DNA of 64,000 bases. Source: an uncultured Porphyromonadaceae bacterium (GTDB lineage: Bacteria > Bacteroidota > Bacteroidia > Bacteroidales > Muribaculaceae). The notes under the pieces were generated by a model. It did no database searches. It was not told the DNA's origin and worked only from the letters and a program-made list of their open reading frames with translations. The stretch is from assembly GCA_947643165.1 (NCBI GenBank), contig CANRVB010000013.1, positions 1 through 64,000 of the forward strand. The letters are read 5' to 3'. Of the stretch, positions 35,790 to 43,575 are shown one piece after another. The position numbers and the translations under genes are program-made. Every line of letters starts with the position of its first letter. Position 1 is the stretch's first letter.

Positions 35790-36329
35790 TTAATTTATTA
35801 TATCGTCATACAGTTGACGAAGACACTTGCGCAGATGTTTCACCGCATAGTGTTTACGCGACAGCAGGGTCGCCTGTCTTACTCCGGTTATGCGCTCTAT
35901 TTCTTTTACCGGAATACCCTCGAGTTCGGTCATCTCCCACACCTGTCGCTGCTCGGCCGGAAGTTGGTCAAGTGCCTTCTCCAGCTCCGACCAGAACATC
36001 CGTCTCAGCATCATCGCATCCTGGCTTTCCATATCGTCGGCAAGCATATCGAGCAATATCGTTCCGTCGTCATACGATATATCCCTTTGCCGGCGGTTAA
36101 GGTTTGATATCAGGTTGAAAGCCGATCTGTATAGCCATGACGGCAGATCGCGTATTCCCTCCAGGCAGTCGCCTGCATTGCGCAGCAGATTGTACATTAT
36201 CTCCTGCATCGCGTCCTCGGCATCCTCCTCACTCCCCAGCCTGCTTCTCAGATAGGCCTTCAGTCGCGCGGAGTGAGCCTCTACGCCAAGCTCATACTCC
36301 GTCGGCATGGCTTTGGATTGACGGCTCAC
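35790..36329 (-). CDS. Sigma-70 family (ECF-like) RNA polymerase sigma factor
   Basis: This 179-residue protein has region 2 (about 15-80, GSEEDAEDAMQEIMYNLLRNA) and region 4 (about 115-175, LEKALDQLPAEQRQVWEMTE and VKEIERITGVRQATLLSRKHY). The frame starts with GTG at 36329, which shares GTGA with the stop of the upstream membrane-protein gene; ATG at 36308 (MPTEYELG) is an alternative start. No FecR-type anti-sigma gene is near. The small membrane protein just upstream is the only candidate for a membrane-bound inhibitor. The receptor gene follows after 10 bp. Confidence 0.87.
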   Translation of the reverse strand: MSRQSKAMPTEYELGVEAHSARLKAYLRSRLGSEEDAEDAMQEIMYNLLRNAGDCLEGIRDLPSWLYRSAFNLISNLNRRQRDISYDDGTILLDMLADDMESQDAMMLRRMFWSELEKALDQLPAEQRQVWEMTELEGIPVKEIERITGVRQATLLSRKHYAVKHLRKCLRQLYDDIIN

Positions 36330-36664
36330 TGCTCGTCGTGCATTGTGAATCCGCGCGCGGCCATAAACGCCCGGCGGTCCTCATCCGACATGTTTTTCCA
36401 GCGCTCCCTCAGCTCATGTGAGCGTTTCCTGTGGCCCGGATGAAGCAGGTGTAACATCGCCGCCAACGGGATTGTTATGCCACCCGACAGCGTCAGCCCC
36501 AGCGCAAGAAGTCCCAGCGCCTCCACAAAGTTTATTGTCTGGAATCCGCATACTCCTGGAATTATGGCGTTCCAAAGCACCATTATCAGGGCACTTCCTG
36601 CCGATGTGAGTATGGCTATGGCCAGTATCGTGGCCAGCCCACGGTAAAATCTCGACTTATACAT
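36326..36664 (-). CDS. Small two-helix membrane protein upstream of the sigma factor
   Basis: I do not recognise this 112-residue protein. Two transmembrane helices (about 10-36 and 47-74) are followed by a charged tail of about 38 residues (RKRSHELRERWKNMSDEDRR), which by the positive-inside rule should be cytoplasmic. Its stop overlaps the sigma factor start by 4 bp, so the two are translationally coupled. Such coupling and topology would suit a minimal anti-sigma factor that holds sigma at the membrane with its tail. This is inference from context only. Confidence 0.7.
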   Translation of the reverse strand: MYKSRFYRGLATILAIAILTSAGSALIMVLWNAIIPGVCGFQTINFVEALGLLALGLTLSGGITIPLAAMLHLLHPGHRKRSHELRERWKNMSDEDRRAFMAARGFTMHDEQ

Positions 36665-36713
36665 GATGATCGTGTTTGTGATATTATTGATGGTCTACAT
36701 AATTATAGACACG

Positions 36714-36752
36714 CTCCGGGCCGGAATATTTTAACCGCCCCGGAGTTTTTTT
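36714..36752 (+). terminator. Plus-strand terminator-like hairpin among minus-strand genes
   Basis: CTCCGGG (36714-36720) and CCCGGAG (36739-36745) are followed by seven T residues on the plus strand only. All genes nearby are on the minus strand, so it could end an antisense transcript over the sigma/receptor unit, or be chance. Confidence 0.35.
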
Positions 36753-36758
36753 GATCAC

Positions 36759-37349
36759 TCACCGGTTTTTTACCCTGGCCCTTATGCGGCTCAGCGTGGA
36801 GGGGGTTATCCCCAGATAGGATGCTATGTCGGTGAGCCGCGCCCGGCGGCACACTTCGGGAAACTGTGTGGCGAAGGCGTCGTAGCGCTCCACGGCGTCG
36901 AGGGTCAGCCTCTCCTTGTGGGAGCGGTGTATGCGCCGGTACTCATATTCGTGGAGCTTGCTCCACCAGTTGGCAAGGTCGAGGCGCGAGGTGACCAGCT
37001 GCTGCAGACGGACGGTGGTTATGGCGTATGCTGTCACCGGCTCTACGGTCTCGACATACTCCTCGCTGGGCAGGTTGCTGTACATCTCGTCCATGCTGAA
37101 CACTATCGCCCCTTCGGTTGAGAATGAGGTGGTTATCTCCTGGCCGTTTTCCATCCAGTAGCTGCGCGTCATGCCGCGCTCTATGAAGTAAGCCCGCCCC
37201 GAGGTAAAGCCCTCGCCCACAAGCAGATGCTTCCGGGGAAACTCAAATCGCTTCAGGCTGCCGAAGATCATCAGCATACTCTCCTGACTCACAGGCCAGT
37301 ATCGCCTCATAGTGCTGATTATGTTGGGGATTTCTGCGGTTATATCCAT
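36759..37349 (-). CDS. Crp/Fnr family transcriptional regulator
   Basis: This 196-residue protein has a cyclic-nucleotide-binding-like beta-roll (about 25-120, with HLLVGEGFTSGRAYFIERG) and a C-terminal helix-turn-helix (about 165-190, ARLTDIASYLGITPSTLSRI). There are no Fnr-type N-terminal cysteines, so oxygen sensing by an iron-sulfur cluster is unlikely. It lies 94 bp upstream of the membrane protein/sigma/receptor unit in the same direction, and divergent from the M16 peptidase. A TATTTTTG -7-like box lies at 37368-37361 with no clear -33 element. Confidence 0.9.
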   Translation of the reverse strand: MDITAEIPNIISTMRRYWPVSQESMLMIFGSLKRFEFPRKHLLVGEGFTSGRAYFIERGMTRSYWMENGQEITTSFSTEGAIVFSMDEMYSNLPSEEYVETVEPVTAYAITTVRLQQLVTSRLDLANWWSKLHEYEYRRIHRSHKERLTLDAVERYDAFATQFPEVCRRARLTDIASYLGITPSTLSRIRARVKNR

Positions 37350-37451
37350 AACTTTCGCTACAAAAATACATAAAATAGCCCATATTATGAAGCGCGCAGG
37401 CCCATATGAACCAAATAGTTATGGCCCGCTTGCAAAAATATTCCGTTTTTA

Positions 37452-37484
37452 TTGACCGCCTTTCTGACAATTTGTGTAACTTCG
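37452..37484 (+). promoter_or_regulatory. Probable promoter of the M16 peptidase gene
   Basis: TTG (37452-37454), 22 bp and TAACTTCG (37477-37484) fit the Bacteroidetes consensus with one mismatch. The ATG is 25 bp downstream. Confidence 0.5.
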
Positions 37485-37509
37485 CAACCAAACTATTTTT
37501 TATACCATT

Positions 37510-40329
37510 ATGAAACCAATTATCCGTATGATGGCCGCGGCCGTGATGCTGGTGTGTGTGTCGCTGGGACTTAAGGCTCAGCAGATTCCGCCCCTGCCAG
37601 TCGATTCGGCCGTGCGCGTGGGCACGTTGCCCAATGGTCTGACATACTACATCCGGCACAATGAGAAGCCCAAAGGTCAGGCCGACTTCTACATAGCCCA
37701 GCGTGTAGGGTCGATGCTCGAGAACGACAACCAGCGTGGCCTTGCCCACTTCCTTGAGCACATGTGCTTTAACGGCACAACGCACTTCCCCGGCAAGTCG
37801 CTGATCAAGTGGCTTGAGAGCGTGGGCGTGAAGTTTGGCTACAACCTCAACGCCTCGACGGGCTTTGACGAGACAATCTACAATATCAGCAATGTGCCCG
37901 TGGCGCGTGAAGGCGTGCAGGACTCATGTCTGCTCATACTGCACGACTGGGCCAACGACCTTCTGCTCGAGGATGAGGAGATCGACGCCGAGCGTGCCGT
38001 GATACATGAGGAGTGGCGCCAGAGCAACGTGGGTCAGATGCGCATTCTCGAGAAATTGCTTCCCGAGATCTATCCCGACAACAAGTATGGTGTGCGTCTG
38101 CCCATAGGCACGATGGAGATAGTCGACAACTTCCCCTATCAGGCTCTGCGTGACTACTATGAGGCCTGGTATCGTCCGGATCAGCAGGGCGTTGTAGTAG
38201 TGGGCGATGTCGACGTCGATGCCATCGAGGCAAAGATCAGAAAGATATTCGCCGACATCGAGATGCCCGCCGACGCCCCCGAGCGCGTGTATGTGGAGGT
38301 GGAGGACACCCCAGGCACGATATGGGCCATAGGACACGATAGCGAGCAGCAGAATGCACTTGCCCAGATGATGTTCAAGATGGATCCGCTGCCCGGCAAC
38401 ATGCGCAACACTCAGCTGTATTACGTACAGAACTACATTCAGGACATGATATCCTCGATGATGGGTGAGCGCCTAAACGATGTCAGCTCCAAGGCCGATG
38501 CACCCTTTGGAGCAGCCTTCCTCGGATTCGGCAACTTCCTGGTAGCCAAGACAAAAGATGCTATGAGCCTGTCGGTGCTTCCGAAGGGCAAAGATATAGT
38601 GACACCGCTGGCGGCCGCCTACCGCGAACTGCTCCGGGCTTCGCGCGGGGGCTTTACACAGGGTGAATATGAGCGTGCCAAGAGTCAGTATCTGTCGAAC
38701 TGGAAAACGCGTTACAACAACCGGGATAACCGTGAGAACGTGACATTTGTCAACCGGTATGTGCGTAGTTTTATCGACTCCATACCCAATCCTGATATCG
38801 AGACCGAGTATCAGCTTGTGACTCAGCTGGCCCAGATGATACCTCTCCAGGCAATCAATCAGGTCATAGCCCAGGCAGTCACTCCCGACAATCGTGTGGC
38901 CGTGGTGATGTTGCCCGATTCGCCCGATGGAGTCTATCCGACCCCCGAGCAGTTTGAGGCAGCGATCAGTAGCGTTGATGCCGAGGATATAGAGCCTTTA
39001 CGCGAGGCAACCAAGGACGAACCGCTCATAGAACAGCTACCCTCGCCCGGAAAAATAGTCAAGGAATCTACCGATCAGCGTTTCGGTGCTACCGTATGGA
39101 CTCTGAGCAATGGAGCCACTGTGGTGGTAAAGCCAACCAAGTTTAAGGCGGATGAGATACTCTTCTCGGCCGAGGCCAAGGGGGGTACGTCGAAAGTGTC
39201 GGCAGATAAGGTAAATGCGCTCACGTTCATGCCGGCTGCGCTCAACAGCTATGGTCTGGGCACCTACACCAATTCCGATCTTCAGAAGTATCTTGCCGGT
39301 AAACAGGTAGGTATCTCGTTCGGATTTGACCGCTACACACGCAGCATAGAGGGTTCGTCGACAGTGTCCGATCTGCCCTCGCTCATGGAACTGATCTATA
39401 TGTCGATGACAGATCTCACTCTCGATCCCGAAGAGTATGAGGCCTTGCAGAATACCTATGTCGGAGTGCTCCACAATCAGGAGAGCAATCCCGAATATAT
39501 CTTCAACACCAAGGTTCAGGAAGCTCTCTACAACAATAGCCCCAAAGTGAAGATCCTCAATGCCGAAGTAGCCAAAACTGCTGACAGGCAGCAGATACTT
39601 GATATCGTGCACAGTATGACTGCAAACGCAGCAGACTATACATTCTATTTTGTCGGAAACGTTGACCTTGAGCAATTGCGTCCGCTCGTCGAACAGTACA
39701 TAGCGACCATACCTGGCGATCCGGCTACACGCAGCGAGGAAATCTACTACGATCCGGAGCTCAATATAAAGGGCGGAAAGGGTGTAGACTCCTATACCGC
39801 AAAAATGCAGACCCCGCAGACCTATGTGATGTTTGTGGAGTGGGGAACATCGCCCTACACCCTCAAGAACTCGCAGCTGGCCTCTGTAGCCGGCCAGATT
39901 CTGTCGGCACGGCTGATCGACATTGTCCGCGAGAAAGAAGGTGCCGTATACTCTATATTTGCCAATGGCAGCATGAGCCGTGTGAATCCGCAGCCAGTCA
40001 AGATCACATCGGCCTTCCCGATGAAGCCTGAGATGAAGGAAAAGGTTCTTGGCATTCTTGAAGAGCAGCTTGAAGCACTTGCCCAGGGCGTTACAGCAGA
40101 TGAACTCGCCAAGGTTCAGGAATTTATGGTAAAGACATATACCGAAGGCCTTGAGAACAACAAGACATGGCTTGGAGCTATGGTTGGTGCCGGCTACAAT
40201 GGAGTTGATACCATGAACGGCGCTATCGAGTCAGTCAAGTCGATCACACCCGAAGAGGTTGCCGCCTTTGCCCGTCAGATCCTCGACCAGGGCAACTACC
40301 GCGTGATAGTCCTTGATCCAGCTGAGTGA
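37510..40329 (+). CDS. M16 family zinc metallopeptidase, secreted
   Basis: This 939-residue insulinase-family peptidase has a signal peptide (about 1-24, ending LKAQ). The inverted zinc motif H80-x-x-E83-H84 is in GLAHFLEHMCFNGT, with the downstream zinc-ligand region EEIDAERAVIHEEW. The second half (about 515-939) repeats the fold without zinc ligands, as in two-domain M16 enzymes such as PqqL. Such enzymes cut peptides inside a closed chamber and in Bacteroidetes act in the periplasm or at the surface. It is monocistronic, with its own terminator. Confidence 0.93.
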   Translation: MKPIIRMMAAAVMLVCVSLGLKAQQIPPLPVDSAVRVGTLPNGLTYYIRHNEKPKGQADFYIAQRVGSMLENDNQRGLAHFLEHMCFNGTTHFPGKSLIKWLESVGVKFGYNLNASTGFDETIYNISNVPVAREGVQDSCLLILHDWANDLLLEDEEIDAERAVIHEEWRQSNVGQMRILEKLLPEIYPDNKYGVRLPIGTMEIVDNFPYQALRDYYEAWYRPDQQGVVVVGDVDVDAIEAKIRKIFADIEMPADAPERVYVEVEDTPGTIWAIGHDSEQQNALAQMMFKMDPLPGNMRNTQLYYVQNYIQDMISSMMGERLNDVSSKADAPFGAAFLGFGNFLVAKTKDAMSLSVLPKGKDIVTPLAAAYRELLRASRGGFTQGEYERAKSQYLSNWKTRYNNRDNRENVTFVNRYVRSFIDSIPNPDIETEYQLVTQLAQMIPLQAINQVIAQAVTPDNRVAVVMLPDSPDGVYPTPEQFEAAISSVDAEDIEPLREATKDEPLIEQLPSPGKIVKESTDQRFGATVWTLSNGATVVVKPTKFKADEILFSAEAKGGTSKVSADKVNALTFMPAALNSYGLGTYTNSDLQKYLAGKQVGISFGFDRYTRSIEGSSTVSDLPSLMELIYMSMTDLTLDPEEYEALQNTYVGVLHNQESNPEYIFNTKVQEALYNNSPKVKILNAEVAKTADRQQILDIVHSMTANAADYTFYFVGNVDLEQLRPLVEQYIATIPGDPATRSEEIYYDPELNIKGGKGVDSYTAKMQTPQTYVMFVEWGTSPYTLKNSQLASVAGQILSARLIDIVREKEGAVYSIFANGSMSRVNPQPVKITSAFPMKPEMKEKVLGILEEQLEALAQGVTADELAKVQEFMVKTYTEGLENNKTWLGAMVGAGYNGVDTMNGAIESVKSITPEEVAAFARQILDQGNYRVIVLDPAE

Positions 40330-40363
40330 CAGAGACATAGTCAATAGATCACCTAAATAAATC

Positions 40364-40407
40364 AATCCGGTGATGCCTCCAACTGAGGCATCACCGGATT
40401 GTTTGTT
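40364..40407 (+). terminator. Intrinsic terminator of the M16 peptidase gene
   Basis: AATCCGGTGATGCCTC and GAGGCATCACCGGATT pair perfectly over 16 bp around the loop CAACT and are followed by GTTTGTT. Confidence 0.85.
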
Positions 40408-40546
40408 ATGCGCCATACGCTACAGGTCGCTTCGCTGCGGGGAATAGTGATGAAACACATTCAAGGCTACGTCAGGCACCATGTGGCTCTCAGCTATCCA
40501 CTTATAAGTATAGGATAATCGTAAGTCTAATATCGTAAACCGACAG

Positions 40547-40592
40547 AAAAGCCGCTTGGATGAACCGGGCAACGGTCCTATCTCAAGCGACT
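40547..40592 (-). terminator. Intrinsic terminator of the tRNA-Gly
   Basis: On the minus strand GTCGCTTG (40591-40584) pairs with CAAGCGGC (40558-40551), with an inner GGACCG/CGGTTC helix, and TTTT follows. Between 40408 and 40546 I see no gene or clear signal. Confidence 0.7.
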
Positions 40593-40602
40593 TAAGCTTT
40601 TG

Positions 40603-40675
40603 AGCGGTAGACGGGACTCGAACCCGCGACCCTCGGCTTGGGAAGCCAATGCTCTACCAACTGAGCCACTACCGC
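40603..40675 (-). tRNA. tRNA-Gly(CCC)
   Basis: A complete cloverleaf on the minus strand. Acceptor GCGGTAG/CTACCGC, D stem GCTC/GAGC, anticodon arm TTGGC-TTCCCAA-GCCGA with anticodon CCC, and T arm GCGGG-TTCGAGT-CCCGT are all present. The discriminator is T, and CCA is not encoded. Confidence 0.93.
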
Positions 40676-40682
40676 AATGATG

Positions 40683-40722
40683 AAAAAAGCAGCATCGTGA
40701 GTTGATATGCTCACGATGCTGC
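40683..40722 (-). terminator. Intrinsic terminator of the C1 peptidase gene
   Basis: The perfect 13-bp arms GCAGCATCGTGAG and CTCACGATGCTGC are followed on the minus strand by TTTTTTC. It lies between the C1 peptidase gene and the tRNA-Gly, which are read in the same direction. Confidence 0.88.
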
Positions 40723-40769
40723 AAAGTTAATAATAATTTTTTATTCCGCCCTATCGGCGGTGAAATTAT

Positions 40770-41972
40770 TTATTTCGAAAGACCAAGGTGTTTGAGGATG
40801 TCGCTCGGAACTGCTTCTTTGTTCAGGTAGATGTCAAGGGTCTTGGCACGGAAGTAGGGTATGCTTACGTAGAAGTAGCCACCATAGATCTGGTTGTCGT
40901 CCCATGAGTTCTTTACCTTGAAGTACTTGTTGCCTTTCTGGTCTTTGGCTATTCCTACAAGTACCATACCGTGGTCGTCGGTGGTTTCCTGACGGTCGAA
41001 CATGTCCTGACGCATCTCCTGGGTCACGTTGACTTCCTCAACCGGACCTTTTGCGCTGTACTGTTCTTTCTCGCGGTCTGCATCCGAGAGCTTCACCCAA
41101 CGAGAGAGTTCGGTGCCTTCCATGTCGGCTTCTGTCTTCATCTTGGGCATGTTGGCGTAGCCATTCGCCCACTTGAATCCGCGTTCGCTCACATCGGCTG
41201 CCCATGCAACGCTGTAGCCGTGCTCAATGGCATATTCTACGGTCTTCACCAGATCGTCGATGGGTATGTTATAGTATTTTTCGTTGAGCCAGTTGTCGGC
41301 AACCTCGAGTACAAACGGCTTCCACATGGGATGGTGTGTGTATGAGGTCAAGGCAACGTAGTCTGAGGTGTTGATGGGGAACGATTTGGCGAAAGTCTCC
41401 GGTGTGTATGTGACACCTTCATATACGAATGTCTCGGGAACTGCACCCAGATAAGCGTCAAGGATGCCGTTGAATGCCTGATTCCACGATGTGGAGAGAC
41501 GCTTGTTGGGTTTTGCAGTCACTGCTTTCAGGAATCCTTCGAGACCGTTCTGCAATTCTCCATGCACGTGCTTGTCTTCGCCGTACTGAAGTCCGCTATA
41601 TGCTTCTTCGGGCATTGCTCCGTAGTTGTCCCATACGTAAGCGATGTCCAGACAGCTACCACCGGGCGAGAACTGGCTTATGCCGTAGCGACGCACGTAG
41701 TTGCGGGCTTTGTCGTTGTAACAATGGCGAACAGTATACATTTCGCTAAGATCAACCGATTTACCGGTCTTACGGAGTATTTCATCTTCAAAGAACGAAG
41801 TGGCGCTAAACGACCAGCATGTTCCCGATTTGTTCTGGTCTTTCACCGAGTTGGTCGGGACAACCTTGATATCGGTGAAGACAAATCCGGCGCTGTCGAG
41901 CTTTTCCTGGGCGTTGACAGCCGGCGTTACAGCCGCAGCTGCGAGCGCCATGGCGAGAATCTGTTTTTTCAT
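40770..41972 (-). CDS. C1B family cysteine peptidase, bleomycin hydrolase-like, secreted
   Basis: This 400-residue papain-like aminopeptidase begins at ATG 41972 (MKKQILAMAL); the longer frame to 42053 would begin upstream of the expected transcription start. A signal peptide (about 1-21, ending VNAQ) precedes the active-site region KDQNKSGTCWSFSATSFFED with catalytic C52. The His and Asn of the triad are in DDHGMVLVGIAKD and FKVKNSWDD. Cytoplasmic C1B enzymes form hexameric barrels; secreted Bacteroidetes versions probably trim peptides in the periplasm. It has a strong promoter and a strong terminator. Confidence 0.92.
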   Translation of the reverse strand: MKKQILAMALAAAAVTPAVNAQEKLDSAGFVFTDIKVVPTNSVKDQNKSGTCWSFSATSFFEDEILRKTGKSVDLSEMYTVRHCYNDKARNYVRRYGISQFSPGGSCLDIAYVWDNYGAMPEEAYSGLQYGEDKHVHGELQNGLEGFLKAVTAKPNKRLSTSWNQAFNGILDAYLGAVPETFVYEGVTYTPETFAKSFPINTSDYVALTSYTHHPMWKPFVLEVADNWLNEKYYNIPIDDLVKTVEYAIEHGYSVAWAADVSERGFKWANGYANMPKMKTEADMEGTELSRWVKLSDADREKEQYSAKGPVEEVNVTQEMRQDMFDRQETTDDHGMVLVGIAKDQKGNKYFKVKNSWDDNQIYGGYFYVSIPYFRAKTLDIYLNKEAVPSDILKHLGLSK

Positions 41973-42041
41973 GATTGGTAATGGTAGTGAATAATCGGTT
42001 TGGGCGAGGGGAGCTGTCAGATTGGATTTTTTTTGACGTAG

Positions 42042-42072
42042 CAAATTTAGCAATACTTTTTGATGCGGCCAA
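42042..42072 (-). promoter_or_regulatory. Promoter of the C1 peptidase gene
   Basis: On the minus strand TTG (42072-42070), 20 bp and TAAATTTG (42049-42042) match the consensus exactly. Transcription would start near 42035, which places the start codon at 41972. The rest of 41973-42308 is leader DNA for the OmpA-like gene, in which I found no clear plus-strand box. Confidence 0.75.
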
Positions 42073-42308
42073 ACTTATTGACAGACTATCAGTCGGGTTG
42101 TGCCGGGATATTTGACCGAGTGATGACGGTGGGGTTAATTAATCAAGTTTAAACCTTTTTTTGTGAGCGTTTGTTATAGGAATGTAACCGATTTGACACA
42201 AGCGATCCTTAACAAAAATAAATCGACACACACTCTCTTCAGTACTATGGGTCGTGCAGATCGGTGTCACGCAACAACCATTAGAAATCAACTAAACAAT
42301 CCGACAAG

Positions 42309-43448
42309 ATGAAAAAGACCTTACTCATCGCACTTGCAGCTGCAACGGCAGCAATTAGCGCACAAGCACAATCAGCATTCGCGCCCGCCCCTCTATCAAG
42401 TAATTGGTCGATCGGCTTTGACGGTGGTGTAACAACTCCCATGAAGCATAGTCCGTTCTTCGGAGGAATGCGCGGAGCCATGGGTTTGCATATTGAAAAA
42501 CAGATCACACCTGTATTCGGTGTCGGTGCTGAAGGATCATGGGGTGTCAATACATCTTCATGGAGAGGCTATCGTCACAGTTCCACAGCTTTTGATTCGC
42601 AGTATGTAGGAGCCTATGGCACCGTGAGTCTCACAAATCTTGTGTGTGGCTATCCATGCCAGGAACGTCCGTTCGATCTGCAGCTTGTAGCAGGCGCAGG
42701 CTGGGGACACAATTACATGAATGAGGGTAATGGTGAGGACTGGAATTATTTTGCCACAAAGGTGGGCCTCAACTTCAACTTCAATGTAAGCCAGACCGTG
42801 ACAGTATCTGTAAAGCCGTCGATCATGTGGAATATGAGTGATGCTGACATTGCACAGACTTCAGCCGGATACAATATCAACAAGGCTACTTTCAATCTGA
42901 TGGGAAGTGTGAGCGTACGTCTTGGCGGTGACGGCTTCGAATGTGTCACTCCCTATGATGCCGCTCAGGTCAACGCCCTCAATGATCAGGTAAACGCTCT
43001 CCGCTCCGATCTCGCCAACGCACAGGCTCAGAGCGATGCCAATGCCGCCAAGGCTGCTGCACTTGCAACTGAACTCGCAGCTTGCCAGAACCGTCAGCCT
43101 CAGGTTGTAACCCAGACTGAGACCAATCTCCAGAGTGTACGTTTCGTATTCTTCAAGCTTGCAAGCAGCGTTATCACTGCCGACCAGATGCCAAATGTGG
43201 AGATGATCGCTCTGTATATGAAGAATCATCCCAAATCGAAGGTTGTTGTGAAGGGTTACGCTTCGCAGGACGGTAATCTTGACTTCAACATCAAGCTTGC
43301 GCAGAGCCGCGCGGAGGCAGTAAAGAATGCTCTCATCAAGAAGTATGGTATCAAGGAGTCGCGCATAATCGCTGAAGGCGAAGGTATCGGCCACATGTTC
43401 AAGGAAGAGTCCTGGAACCGTGTATCGATCTGCACACTCGACGAATAA
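42309..43448 (+). CDS. OmpA family outer-membrane protein
   Basis: This 379-residue protein has a signal peptide (about 1-21, ending SAQAQ) and an N-terminal eight-stranded-barrel-like domain (about 30-205). A short coiled coil (about 218-258, LNDQVNALRSDLANAQAQSD) leads to a C-terminal OmpA peptidoglycan-binding domain (about 275-379). The last contains VKGYASQDGNLDFNIKLAQS and RAEAVKNALIKKYGI, with the Asp and Arg expected to hold diaminopimelate. It links the outer membrane to the cell wall. No classical promoter box was found in the 336 bp upstream. Confidence 0.92.
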   Translation: MKKTLLIALAAATAAISAQAQSAFAPAPLSSNWSIGFDGGVTTPMKHSPFFGGMRGAMGLHIEKQITPVFGVGAEGSWGVNTSSWRGYRHSSTAFDSQYVGAYGTVSLTNLVCGYPCQERPFDLQLVAGAGWGHNYMNEGNGEDWNYFATKVGLNFNFNVSQTVTVSVKPSIMWNMSDADIAQTSAGYNINKATFNLMGSVSVRLGGDGFECVTPYDAAQVNALNDQVNALRSDLANAQAQSDANAAKAAALATELAACQNRQPQVVTQTETNLQSVRFVFFKLASSVITADQMPNVEMIALYMKNHPKSKVVVKGYASQDGNLDFNIKLAQSRAEAVKNALIKKYGIKESRIIAEGEGIGHMFKEESWNRVSICTLDE

Positions 43449-43503
43449 ACTTGTTTGCTGACGCAATAGCCCCGGAGGCAGATACCGGCAGGCGCATCAG
43501 TAC

Positions 43504-43554
43504 AAATATAGTGAAAGAGGGAACGGCCCGGCCGTTCCCTCTTTCACTATATTT
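43504..43554. terminator. Bidirectional terminator between the OmpA-like and GH110 genes
   Basis: An almost uninterrupted 24-bp inverted repeat, with arms starting AAATATAGTGAAAGAGGG (43504) and ending at 43554, closes on a short CCG loop. A-rich and T-rich ends allow termination from both sides between convergent genes. Confidence 0.88.
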
Positions 43555-43575
43555 GCGCAGCAGTTGTGCTGTGGT

